Of a stretch of 64,000 nt of DNA, positions 35,593-48,777 are shown piece after piece (the first letter of the stretch is position 1; every line of letters begins with the position of its first letter). The notes below the pieces were generated by a model that worked only from the letters and a program-made list of their open reading frames with translations, did not search any database and was not told the DNA's origin. The stretch covers positions 5,521,001 through 5,585,000 of the forward strand of contig CATIUR010000004.1 of assembly GCA_949592205.1 (NCBI GenBank). Direction: 5' to 3'. The stretch is from Helichrysum umbraculigerum. Taxonomy: Eukaryota > Streptophyta > Magnoliopsida > Asterales > Asteraceae. A program made the position numbers and the translations under genes.

Positions 35593-38516
35593 TGAAACGC
35601 CCCAACTTTTTTTTTTTTTTTGTGAATGGTTGACTATACAACTCGACTTAAGTTGACTAAGCAACACGACCATTCATTCCACGTTAACTCAATTTAATAA
35701 CATTTTGACTATGCCATCATGGGTGTGACGAAGTTCATCACGGCTGTGATGGACACCATCATAGGCTTGTCACATGTTCATCATAGCTGTGATGGACACC
35801 TTCACAGGCTTATCATAGCCGTGAAGAGCCTATATCAGAACTCTCGAAAATGACTAGATTTTATCATAGGCTTATCACAGGTTTATCATAGCTGTGACGA
35901 CCTGACTCAAATTTTACCAACTCAGATTTTTTTACCAAATTCAAACATGTATAACTTTTTACTCGTTAAGAGTTAGACCACCAAATTTTGCAGGCACCTC
36001 CAATATGCCAAAATGAAACTTTCTCTTTTTATACTTTTTCAAAATATGCGTTTATCGAGAAAACGGACGTGTAACCACTTTATGACCATTTTGAACCATT
36101 TTGGTGGACACGTCATATTCCAAATGACTTGGTTTCAGGTTTCCACCTTTTTCCCACATATTCTATGATACATTTGACACGTGTGAGAGTACTTATCAAC
36201 ATCAAACACCCACTCAAACCCATTTTGATTCGTTTGACCCGTTTGGTGTCCATTTGGACACTTTCATCATTTTTAACCCATTTAAATCGTTTGACACTTG
36301 AATTCACTTCATTTCATCATCCTACCATATTTCTAAAATCATGATCACTAATTTGAACCAAAGTACAACATTTGACACGTTGATCATAATTACTCCAAAA
36401 CTATGATCAATATCCACCTATTTCAACATCTAGCACTATACATTACATTCATTACCCAATTTGACACCATCATATTCCATTTGACTTTCTCAAGTCAAAG
36501 ATACACTCTTAAACAATTGACACTTTAATTCATCGACATTATTTCAAAAGTGTCTTTTTAGGCGATTTACACAAATGATAATACATAACGACAATTCAAA
36601 AGGAAGAGAAGCTTGTCTAACCACATTGCAAGCTCCAATCCACGCTATTTCTTTGAAATCATATTTCGTCCAATTGATTCAACCGAATCAAGCACCTACA
36701 ATATGAAACCACTTAAACGAGTAAGCATAAAGCTTAGGGAGCATACGAGCAATTAAACGAATAATTCACATAAACAACATTAAGTCAACCCTTAACACAT
36801 ATAAACTACATATACTTGCTTAGGCAAATAACTACTATGCAATTGTAGAGATAGAAACTCTGTCCGGATCTGCGGCCCATAAACTACATATGCGAGGCAA
36901 CATATCACGTCAATATGCATACCAGGCTCAACATCATAAGGCTAACCGTAGTTAGCTAAACTTCATATTGCAGTCCCGCGGCCAATAGTATGCATACTAT
37001 ACAACATCATAGGGTTTCTACAAACTGCTCATTCCACATAATCCACATAGGCTACATAATTTTTCCACATATCATATTTTATCAACATAATTCATCTTAG
37101 CACATATTCAACATAATGTGCTATAATCACCTCATAATCAATCATCGATTAGAAACAACATAATCTTCTTGTTTGTGCAAACCTTTTGCTCGGAAGCAAT
37201 CCGGTAGTACACAATCATCATAGTCCACAATTAAAAATAAAATAACACATAATCACTCGATCACGTGAAACTCTTGCTCGGAAGCAATCCGGAACACACA
37301 ATCATTACCCCTTTAACCCCCATAACACTCACCTTAGCTTTTTAGACAATTAGGTAACATAATGCTTGAACATAGATAGCACCAATCTTGATCACCTATC
37401 ATACAACATATCAACATACAACATATTTAGCACTCCATAATCATCATAATCAACTAATTAATATAAACAACCTATCACCCTATTGGGTTGACCAAGTTTG
37501 ACTTTTAATCAAACTACACATAACTCTTCCTATGTGATTATCTTTGTTTCATAACTTTCACTACTTACACAATCACTTAACTTATTACTACTTATCATAA
37601 TTCAACAATAACCAATCCAAGGTTATGAAGAATCACTACCAACATCATTAATTCATATTAACTCCTTAAGCTCATAACTTCATTCATTAATTCATAATCA
37701 TTTACATGGTTTAATCACTTATGTAATACTTAAATCATCATTTATCATCATTATAGCCATTTTTTAAAATTTGATTACCTTAATCATGGCTTCGTAATAT
37801 CACCTTATTAACATAATCATAATCATTATCATAAGCATTATTAATCCACATGATTAACTACTTGATTCAATACTTTAATTCTCCATAATCATGCTCTAAC
37901 AACATTTATAATTACTAATTAAGATGTATTAACACCAATTCATCATCATTTGATCAAAACCCATTTTGATCATTAATAATACAACTTAATTAATCTGCTT
38001 TTAAGTTGAATTGATGTTAATTACAATCATATAAACATCTCTACATCACTTATTTATCATAATACAACTTAATTTCTTCTTAAAAACCATTAATCACTCA
38101 AACTCTCTCATAATCACATAAAACCCTAAGCTATACATCAAAATTAAACAAGAATCATAGTTACCTCAAGCTTAGAATGATTAATCCTTGATGAATTCAA
38201 GTTCTCTAGCTTCAATTTCATTGTTTAGAATGATTTCAATTTAGGGTTTAGGGTTCTAGCGAATTTTCTTCCTTCGTGAAGTTCCTGGAACGTATTTTGT
38301 GTTTTTGAATGAATAATAATACATACATACTCACGTACATAGACACACACATATATGTTTTAAACTTTTAATTGTTATTCCCCGTGATTATCATTGTCTG
38401 GAACTTTAAAACCGACATACAATTATTATTATTTTATTTCACCTAAAGTAATAATAAATTAAAACGATTACTATTACTTTATTCACTTTAATACCTTTGG
38501 ATTTTGGGGTGTTACA
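35593..38516 (-). repeat. 3' LTR of the LARD-like element
   Basis: It starts TGAAACGCCCC and ends GGGGTGTTACA (plus strand), 2924 bp. Its inner end borders the polypurine tract. Near the start, 35717-35900, is a run of CATCATAGCTGTGATG-like short palindromes. It contains an extra CATATCAACATACAA segment near 37405 that the other LTR lacks. Confidence 0.87.
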
Positions 38517-41105
38517 ACTCTCCCCCACTTATTTCATTCGTGTCCTCACGAATGTCACTTATATAGGCTTATATCAACTCTTTCTCCCCGTATGCGGAAG
38601 CGTTTACTCATATACGATATTCTTACATAACCAATTAACTCATAACATGAATGGACACCACTCATGTATCCACATAATCTCTTTCATTCATATTTTATTT
38701 TTGTTCCAAACACCCTTTCTTATTCGTTTTACCACATATTGCCAATTTAATCCACCAAGATCAAAAAGGTAAACACTCTTTATATTTTCAAAATGGTGAA
38801 GTTTTAAGTACACTGCTACCCTTAGCAGATTTAACTCAACCTCATTCAATCAACACGTGTATCACATTAATCTTAGTAGCTTTCCAGCTATAATTCCATA
38901 CAACTTTAACAACATAAACACTAATTAACATATGCACATAAAGTGTGCACGCAACTTAAATAACTTATGCATATACCCACCATGCATATACCTCTTATCC
39001 ATAGGTACATAACTTGTGCATTTAACTCTATTCAATTTATTAGCACAAAGCGCAATACCCAGCACAAAGTGCAGCATCATCAACTACTTAATCACAATTG
39101 ATACCCATAGCATACATTATTCCCTTGAGCACCTTATACATACAATACGTATTCTCAATTCTTTCCACATGCACATATCCAAATATGTGCATGCTTCTGT
39201 CTTTCCCCCAGCACATATACTGTGCATAAGCCTTATTTCACACATACAATAACTACTTACGTAGGTTGTCTCTAGTTAGCCACATAACACTTTAAAACCA
39301 CATAACCACTTAAAATAAGTGAAACACGAAACCACCTATCCTACATTTACAATCAGAAACTAGCTATATGCTAGAATCTTTAAATCACAACAACAATGGT
39401 GATTACCACAACAACACAGGTCAACATCATATAGTACCATGCTATGTCAGCATAAGCACTATAACAACATGATGTGCCATAAATAAGCACGTATTCAACA
39501 TCATACCAACCATAGTTAGCTGACCTCTACAGTTGCTTATTCCACATTTTTAACCCTTACTAGTTGCAATTTACTACTTTATCTCGCCATTAAATACATA
39601 ACATCTTAAATAATTACACATAATTCTCTTTTAATGGTGATGTCATTATCACTTCCACGAAATCAACTATTATTACTCATAACATTTCATGATTTTATCG
39701 ACATAATTTCACAATTTATTTCTCTAAATAGGCTATTCGGTTTGTTAAAACCCCCATTCAGCCTTTATCATCATTATTTCATAATTCTAGTTCTACATTA
39801 GGTTATATCATAACCAATCTTTACTCTATCATCATATTATACGTCATTTAATCATAATTTCTTCCCCACTTAAGATTCATCTTACCACTTTTTTCATATC
39901 AAAATCACTTTAAAACAACAGTTTAGTGGTTTAACATAACTTTATTTTTAAAATTTTCACGTAAGGTCTTCATACTCATATATATTAAAACTACTTAATG
40001 TCGGCTATTAACACATTTTTTACATCTTTAATATCATTTCATAACTATTTTCAAATACATTACACTTTTGCCGACAATACTTATCATAGTTATGGATATT
40101 TTCATATCCAATTTATCACTTTTAATCTCTACACTAAACACAATAACCACATAATTTAAACATATATGCTTTTACAAAGCATAACATCATTCGTTTACAC
40201 CTTTACTCATTAAAGAGTTTATACTACTTTTACACTTAATCTCTACAATTACATCAAATCTCTCTGATAGTTGGTAGCCTTAACAATTTCATGTGAAATA
40301 GCATAATATAACTACGTTGGCCAGACGTCGTTAGATTATGTTATACACACTTCCTTCTCAGACTACTTTATATCATCAATCTTCAATGTAATTTTCACAT
40401 ACTTAACCACATAACATAACAACTTAGCAACAATCAAAACAAGTTTCATAACACCTTAACAACATATACACAACTAGGAATTAACTTGCTATTATAACCA
40501 CATAAGCAAGAAATTCTACGTACACAATTAGCATCATTTAATCTGTATTTCAACTTGTCTCTGATAAGTTCATCATTCAGTTTAATCATCAATTAATTAA
40601 ACACTCATAGCTCTGTCTACATAATCACTCGTTTACACTTGACTGAGAAGACGTAACTCTTCTCCAATCAAATGAAAACAACACCATAATCTACGTATTT
40701 CATAAGCATAATCATATTTATTTCGTTTACTCCATTGACCGTAGTCACAACATATTCTCTATTCAGATATCACATAATTATCAGCAAGGATTTATAACCA
40801 CACCTTGCAAATAATATACCACATTCGTACTACTAATTTCGTACTTTATTTCAACATTTTAAACACCTTTAAGTTCAAACAGAACTATCCATAACGCTAA
40901 ATGCCTCATTTAACATTTCAATCATTACATAATCACGTATCAACTATCGAATAACTCATAACTGGGAATCATATCAGTTCGACTACATCAAATTCATAAC
41001 TACATATTATTATCATGGCAATTTAAGAAATTCATATTAGTTTAAGTTTAGGCAATCCTATCGTGGATTACCTAATTCCCTTAAACTATCGCTCTGATAC
41101 CAACT
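38517..41105 (-). other. Non-coding internal region of the LARD-like element
   Basis: About 2.6 kb of AT-rich sequence with no protein similarity that I can recognise. The only supported sites are the polypurine tract at the left and the PBS at the right. A stretch around 38930-39240 is rich in GTGCA/TGCAC words. Confidence 0.8.
41091..41102 (-). promoter_or_regulatory. Primer binding site of the LARD-like element
   Basis: The plus strand reads GCTCTGATACCA three bases before the LTR; the complement TGGTATCAGAGC pairs with initiator-Met tRNA. It is shared in type with all the other LTR elements in the window. Confidence 0.88.
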
Positions 41106-44015
41106 TAAAACGCCCCATTTTTTTATTTTTTTTTTGTGAATGGTTGACTCGACAACTCGACTTAAGTTGACTAAGCAACACGACCATTCATTCCACGTTA
41201 ACTCAATTTAATAACATTTTGACTATGCCATAACGGGTGTGACGAAGTTCATCACAGCTGTGATGGACACCATCATAGGCTTGTCACATGTTCATCATAG
41301 CTGTGATGGACACCTTGAGAGGCTTATCATAGCCGTGAAGAGCCTATATCAGAACTCTCGAAAATGACTAGATTTTATCATAGGCTTATCACAGGTTTAT
41401 CATAGCTGTGACGACCTGACTCAAATTTTACCAACTCAGCTTTTTTTACCAAATTCAAACATGTATAACTTTTTACTCGTTAAGAGTTAGACCATCAAAT
41501 TTTGCAGGCACCTCCAATATGCCAAAATGAAACTTTCTCTTTTTATACTTTTTCAAAATATGTGTTTATCGAGAAAACGGACGTGTAACCACTTTATGAC
41601 CATTTTGAACCATTTTGGTGGACAAGTCATATTCCAAATGACTTGGTTTCAGGTTTCCACCTTTTTCCCACATATTCTATGATACATTTGACACGTGTGA
41701 GAGTACTCATCAACATCATACACCCACTCTAACCCATTTTGATTCGTTTGACCCGTTTGGTGTCCATTTGGACACTTTCATCAATTTTAACCCATTTAAA
41801 TCGTTTGACACTTGAATTCACTTCATTTCATCATCCTACCATATTTCTAAAATCATGATCACTAATTTGAACCAAAGTACAACATTTGACACGTTGATCA
41901 TAATTACTCCAAAACTATGATCAATATCCACCTATTTCAACATCTAGCACTATACATTACATTCATTACCCAATTTGACACCATCATATTCCATTTGACT
42001 TTCTCAAGTCAAAGATACACTCTTAAACAATTGACACTTTAATTCATCGACATTATTTCAAAAGTGTCTTTTTAGGCGATTTACACAAATGATAATACAT
42101 AACGACAATTCAAAAGGAAGAGAAGCTTGTCTAACCACATTGCAAGCTCCAATCCACGCTATTTCTTTGAAATCATATTTCATCCAATTGATTCAACCGA
42201 ATCAAGCACCTACAATATGAAACCACTTAAACGAGTAAGCATAAAGCTTAGGGAGCATACGAGCAATTAAACGAATAATTCACATAAACAACATTAAGTC
42301 AACCCTTAACACATATAAACTACATATACTTGCTTAGGCAAATAACTACTATGCAATTGTAGAGATAGAAACTCTGTGCGGATCTGCGGCCCATAAACTA
42401 CATATGCGAGGCAACATATCACGTCAATATGCATACCAGGCTCAACATCATAAGGCTAACCGTAGTTAGCTAAACTTCATATTGCAGTCCCGCGGCCAAT
42501 AGTATGCATACTATACAACATCATAGGGTTTCTACAAACTGCTCATTCCACATAATCCACATAGGCTACATAATTTTTCCACATATCATATTTTATCAAC
42601 ATAATTCATCTTAGCACATATTCAACATAATGTGCTATAATCACCTCATAATCAATCATTGATTAGAAACAACATCATCTACTTGTTTGTGCAAACCTCT
42701 TGCTCGGAAGCAATCCGGTAGTACACAATCATCATAGTCCACAATTAAAAATAAAATAACACATAATCACTCGATCACGTGAACCTCTTGCTCGGAAGCA
42801 ATCCGGAACACACAATCATTACCCCTTTAACCCCCATATCACTCACCTTAGCTTTTTAGGCAATTAGGTAACATAATGCTTGAACATAGATAGCACCAAT
42901 CTTGATCACCTATCATACAACATATTTAGCACTCCATAATCATCATAATCAACTAATTAATATAAACAACCTATCACCCTATTGGGTTGACCAAGTTTGA
43001 CTTTTAATCAAACTACACATAACTCTTCCTATGTGATTATCTTTGTTTCATAACTTTCACTACTTACACAATCACTTAACTTATTACTACTTATCATAAT
43101 TCAACAATAACCAATCCAAGGTTATGAAGAATCACTACCAACATCATTAATTCATATTAACTCCTTAAGCTCATAACTTCATTCATTAATTCATAATCAT
43201 TTACATGGTTTAATCACTTATGTAATACTTAAATCATCATTTATCATCATCATAGCCATTTTTTAAAATTTGATTACCTTAATCATGGCTTCGTAATATC
43301 ACCTTATTAACATAATCATAATCATTATCATAAGCATTATTAATCCACATGATTAACTACTTGATTCAATACTTTAATTCTCCATAATCATGCTCTAACA
43401 ACATTTATAATTACTAATTAAGATGTATTAACACCAATTCATCATCATTTGATCAAAACCCATTTTGATCATTAATCATACAACTTAATTAATCCGCTTT
43501 TAAGTTGAATTGATGTTAATTACAATCATATAAACATCTCTACATCACTTATTTATCATAATACAACTTAATTTCTTCTTAAAAACCATTAATCACTCAA
43601 ACTCTCTCATAATCACATAAAACCCTAAGTTATACATCAAAATTAAACAAGAATCATAGTTACCTCAAGCTTAGAATGATTAATCCTTGATGAATTCAAG
43701 TTCTCTAGCTTCAATTTCATTGTTTAGAATGATTTCAATTTAGGGTTTAGGGTTCTAGCGAATTTTCTTCCTTCGTGAAGTTCCTGGAACGTATTTTGTG
43801 TTTTTGAATGAATAATAATACATACATACTCACGTACATAGACACACACATATATGTTTTAAACTTTTAATTGTTATTCCCCGTGATTATCATTGTCTGG
43901 AACTTTAAAACCGACATACAATTATTATTATTTTATTTCACCTAAAGTAATAATAAATTAAAACGATTACTATTACTTTATTCACTTTAATACCTTTGGA
44001 TTTTGGGGTGTTACA
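41106..44015 (-). repeat. 5' LTR of the LARD-like element
   Basis: This 2910-bp copy aligns with 35593-38516 throughout, with scattered substitutions and a few small indels. By eye the divergence is in the order of 1%. The terminus reads TAAAACGCC instead of TGAAACGCC, a G-to-A change that breaks the canonical TG/CA end. Confidence 0.87.
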
Positions 44016-45096
44016 CATTCGGGTCCTGACGGGCTTCTCCTGAATTCAGAACGAAGGCTCTTTCTTTCGTAGTGTTGTTACCCTTGTTCTTCAACTTTGG
44101 GCACTCATTCCTAAACTGCCCTGTGTCTCCACACTCATAGCAGGATCTAGGTTTGTCAGTGGTGGTGTTGGCATTGGTAGATCTGCTGTCTTTGGCCAAA
44201 TGCCCATACCTTTGACATTTTCCACATGGAGTACCGCAAGGACCATCATGATGTCGGCGGCACTTTGAACAGAAGGGTTTATTCCCAGTGTAACCCTTGT
44301 TGAACCCAGAACCAGTACTGGTGGTCTTATCAGTATCAGTTCTCTTGGACGATGGTTGGTTTTGATTGGGGTTTCCAGACCACTTTCTCTTGTTGTTGTT
44401 GTTACCAGAAGATGTAATGGATGCCTCACGGCTGACAATCATTGCCGTGAGTTCGTGTGCGAGGTGGATAGCACTTTGGATGGTCGTCGGTTTGGACGAG
44501 GCGACGTTCCCCTGGATACTTTCTGGGAGACCACGAATGTACCTCTTGATGCGCTTTTGCTCTGAGTCCACCATAAATGGGCAGAGGAGAGCGAGTTGTT
44601 AGAACTTGGTGGTGTAACCAGCGATGTCAGTGCCCTGGACTCTCAGACTCCAGAATTCTTCCTCCAACCTCCGAAGTTCTTCGCTGGGGCAATACTCTTC
44701 CTTTAGCATCTCCTTCAGATCTCCCGAGGGGAGTTGATTAGCCACTTCGATTCCCACAGCACTAGTATGAGTATTCCACCAGGTGAGGACACCTTCCTGA
44801 AAGGTGTAAGCAGCAAACTTGACCTTGCTGTCTTCAGCGCAGTTACAGAGACTGAAGACAGATTCCATTCGTTCCATCCATCGGATCAGGCCAATGGCAC
44901 CTTCTGTGCCCTTGAAGTACAATGGTTTGCAACTGAGAAAATCCTTGTAAGAACAAGGTTTAATAACAGGAGTAGGAGTGGTATTGACTGTCTCATCACT
45001 CCTTCGAGAGTCTCGAGCAGCCAAGGCTTCAGCTACAGCTCGGGAAACCACTGCATTGAGTTCAGCTTCACTATAACCCTTCCTCTTTGGCGGCAT
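44016..45096 (-). pseudogene. Nested gypsy gag, one nonsense codon
   Basis: It starts MPPKRKGYSEAELN at 45096 and follows copy 1 Gag: [44 protein letters not shown]. At 44596-44598 a TAA replaces the Gln codon after AGYTTKF; the frame then continues ([11 protein letters not shown]2CX4HX4C knuckle CYECGDTGQFRNEC). The second knuckle has Gln where copy 1 has His (GHFRN to GQFRN), so one zinc ligand is lost. Gag ends at the LARD-like insertion. Confidence 0.88.
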
Positions 45097-45824
45097 GATT
45101 CTTCAAGAAAGAAACAAGAAAAGGATAAATGAGTTGTCTGTACAAATTCACGATATATCACAATAGCACAAGTGATAATCATAATTCAATAGATAATGGA
45201 GTTGAATACAAGATGCGAGTTTGCGAGTGAGTAGGGTAAGGTTTTTCTTATGGAAACCTATAAGTCCTCCTAACAAGAGGTTCCACTTGTGATTCCGAAG
45301 AAATAAAATGATGGAAGGAATACGAAATGATATATTCCTTGCGAACATATGACGGTACCGCGGAATGTGTTGAAAGATGTTATGCGCGTATAAATGGATA
45401 GACGATAGTGGTTATACTCGTCGTCTTTGGTAGTGTAAGTGTTAACGAGTGTATTATCGTGTGAGGCCTATTCATATATCTTCAATATATAATAGCCTAG
45501 AGAGTAGTACATAGATGAGGCCTATGTATGTATATACGCCTATATCACATAATAGCCTAGTGTGTGTCTAGCACAAATCAAGTATAAGTCTCGGTTTCTC
45601 TCGTGGTCAGAGTCAACTAGTGCATTCCTGTTCAACATAACCCCTTTCAGATTTCACATCGTATTCATTTAATTGTACATAGTTAGCTAGGCTATGTTAA
45701 ATTAAACTCGTATGATGTAATCACTGAACCAGTTATACCTAATAAGGAATACTGCCTAACGGTCATAGTCTAGGCCTACTAAATGCAACCTAGTTCCCTA
45801 TAACCTTAGGCTCTGATACCAATC
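45097..45824 (-). other. Leader and PBS of the nested gypsy element
   Basis: A non-coding leader of about 710 bp precedes gag. The PBS (minus TGGTATCAGAGCC) is at 45809-45821, three bases from the LTR. Short blocks resemble the leader of copy 2. Confidence 0.8.
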
Positions 45825-48617
45825 TGTCGCACCCCCAAATTATGATGCGGAAGCGATTCGGGTCGGGGCGCGACTAATCAATAATCAAGCACACAAGGTA
45901 TACAATGAACGACCACTACATGCGTCGTTTACAAATACATTGATGTTAGAAAAGTCTTACACCGTTATAATATAGTTTACAAAAGCTCGTGAGCCAAATG
46001 ATAGAGATTCTAGGGCATATCTAATTATACAAAATATAGAAATGCAAGGGAATCTCCTGATGTCTGTATGCGACTCGAGCTATAGGCATCTTGAGTAAGC
46101 AGACCTACTGCTGCTGAGAACCTGAGAATACACGCTAAAATGATCAGCTAAAAGCTGGTGAGCTCACAGGTTTAATGATAAAGTGTATTGTATGAACCGC
46201 AAGATTTAAGTATGAATATTTGTAACTAAACAAATAAGTAATTGATAAATGATGTATATAACTGCCATGAGCACATAGTCTGAGCTTAACTAAGGTGTCA
46301 GGATCACAATTAAGTGCCTGAGCGAGAGTGCCTCTATGCGTGTGCCTAATCAACACACGTATGAACAAATGATAATGCGTCAGTTTGACCAGTCAGTGCT
46401 TGCTGACCCGGACGGGGATTGTCAATCCCATATGGTACCATACACTAACATTCACGCTACAAAGTATTACCAAACTATACTTGGAGGACTTAAATGATTA
46501 GATGAATAAACTCATTCAGAATATAGCGATATTTGATACTTGTGTTCACATGTAAAACAATACAGGCATGTATTCTCACCCCTAGTGTAAAAACAGTAAA
46601 ATAGGGGCTATGAGACTCATCTGAGCCTAATGTGATACTACCAAGCAATAATGATGGTATACTATGAAGATGATGTCGTCCAACGACTGAAACCTGCGGG
46701 GCATATTAAACGCGCAAGGTTTAATATGATTAAGTGTTGGAACCTGTTGGGCGTATTAAACGCGCAAGGTTTAATGATTTGATGTCTCAACAGACCAGCA
46801 ATGCTAGTTGTTCTATTAACTAGTTATGTCCAAATACTTTGGTTCTTGATTATGTTTGAGCTTTGAAAACATGTACGTCCCGTTGGTGATAGTTTGTAAT
46901 AATAATTCAAAAGTATTATTATTATATGAGTCATCGTTGTGTTGTATACTTATAGATTTGTTCGTGTATACTTATCCGAAAGTATATATGCATTTGTATT
47001 CGAAAGTTGGGGTTCGAAAGTGTAAAATTTCAAAGTTTGTGGTTAAAAATAAAATTTATACGAAAGTCAACGAAAGTCAACTCGCTGGTCAAAGCTGGTC
47101 AACTCTCTGGTCAAATATGGTCAAAGCTGATGGTCAAAGCTGGTCAAAGATGATGGTCAAAGCTGGTCAAAGCTGATCACAAGGGAGTTGGTTGCTGAAG
47201 GGTTCAGCGACTTAGGAGTTTGGTCGCTGAAAGGTTGCTGGTTAGAAGGGAGTTGGTCGCTGATGGCATCAGTGACTTAGGGAGTTTGGTCACTGAAGGG
47301 GTCACTGACTTAAGGGGTTGGTCGCTGATGAGATCAGTGACTAAAAGTGGTGTCACTAAAGGGTCAGTGACTTAAGAGGTTATTCCATCAGATTTTACTC
47401 ATTTTAGTCCACTCGTTTTGACTAGTTCTAATCCGAATCAGGCTCTACCAAAAATTACATATGTTCCCCTCTGGGTCTAGTATAAATCTGCACTTTATGG
47501 TAATTTTATAAGTTCATTTACTATTTAATAAATTTCACGAATGAACCGAACTCAGTTTTCGAACAAATGCATACCAGTCTCAAAGATCAGTTTATACAAA
47601 AAAATATGTACATATCTGGAAAAAGTGTAAAAAACGAAAGTTGTAGCTCTTTTCAATACGCAACTTTTTAAAAAAAAATCGTTGTCTAACTCATCCTATA
47701 ACTCAAGTTATGCTCAGTTTTTTAAGCTGACATTTTGAAGGCAGAATCTGTCCCTTTTAAATGTTTATGAAAAACGTGTTTTGGCTTTGGATTTGGACAT
47801 AATCTTGTTAATGGAGCTATAAAACATGTAAATAAACATCATGTAAGTAATTCTAGTGAGAGATTGTAGTTCCTTACTATGAAAGTGATGAGGAGATGAA
47901 GAAGTGAAGTCAAATGCTCGTTCTCTTCAATTTCCGACTTGGCAGTCGATGGCGGTTTATGGTGGATGTATAGTGGACTTGTGGTGGTGTTAGGAGGCTT
48001 TGGGGGTGGCTTTTGACTGACCCCTATTCATTCTAGTGAGAGAGAGTAGAGAGAGGATGGAGAAATAATTGAGTTGGTGAATGAATGGAGAAATGAAATG
48101 GAAGTGGATTAAAATATGGTTTTGATCTTGCATTATTGATCAAACAAGATCCATGATTCATGGATCTTGTCTGGCCGACCTTTCAAAGTCAAAAAGGTGA
48201 TAGCAAGTTGTTAAATGTTGTCTTATATTATTTGTGTTATACCCGTGTTTGTTTCCCCGATCGAAAAAACGTATATTTATAAAGTATGATTTTTATGTAA
48301 CGCTTTCGATATAATTTCCAATACTTTTGATGATAGTATTTTATCAAAATTCAAAGTTTGAAGTTAAAACTATAACTTAGGTTGTTTTGAATTCTCGGGC
48401 GCGAACCGCGCATTTTTGTCACGTATAAACTATTTAATATTATACGATTTTCATGTTGAATATTATCAAAATAATATTTTCGAAATAATAATGTTATTAA
48501 ATAATTTCATTTTATTTAATAATTTGGGTTCACCAACGTCCGTATAAATGATTTGGAATCCGTCCAAAAATGATAAAATGCACGATTTAAACATATCGTG
48601 TTCGTATATATATAATC

Positions 48618-48686
<69 letters not shown>

Positions 48687-48777
48687 TACGTACAATTAGC
48701 CTAATCTTAGAACTAATTACACATATTAACAAAATGATTATGACCTAATAACTAGTCCTAATTTGACGGGTGTTACA
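45825..48777 (-). repeat. 5' LTR of the nested gypsy element
   Basis: It starts TGTCGCACCCCC and ends GGGTGTTACA, 2953 bp. It aligns with 26084-28942 end to end. It is longer mainly because of a larger GGTCAA array (47082-47176, about eight copies against five) and an expanded (TA)n tract at 48621-48682. Confidence 0.88.
48621..48682. repeat. (TA)n microsatellite in the LTR
   Basis: About 30 TA dinucleotides. The partner LTR has only a short TATATATA here, so the expansion came after insertion. Confidence 0.95.

Larger units (their letters stand above)
35593..44015 (-). mobile_element. Large non-coding LTR retrotransposon (LARD-like)
   Basis: Two direct repeats of about 2.9 kb (35593-38516 and 41106-44015) flank a 2.6-kb internal region. 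The 5-bp duplication CATTC lies at 35588-35592 and 44016-44020. A PBS (minus TGGTATCAGAGC, 41091-41102) and a polypurine tract (minus AAGTGGGGGAGAGT, from 38517) put the element on the minus strand. No gag or pol similarity is visible, so it must depend on enzymes of another element. It sits between the gag and protease regions of the host gypsy. Confidence 0.88.
26084..48777 (-). mobile_element. Complete gypsy chromovirus element, split by two later insertions
   Basis: LTRs lie at 26084-28942 (3') and 45825-48777 (5'). The flanks carry a 5-bp target duplication, CAAGT at 26079-26083 and 48778-48782. The element is 22.7 kb, of which about 11.7 kb is a solo LTR and a non-coding LTR element nested inside. 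Removing all insertions and one target copy restores a continuous stretch matching the neighbouring repeat (TTTCAAGTTGTACGG). It is the same family as the 141-11909 elements, but older: it has nonsense codons in gag and pol and visibly diverged LTRs. Confidence 0.9.

Noticed and set aside
38497..39252. Short plus-strand ORFs in the LARD-like internal region
   Set aside because: Low-complexity His/Ile/Ser-rich readings of AT-rich DNA, opposite to the element's strand, with no recognisable motif.
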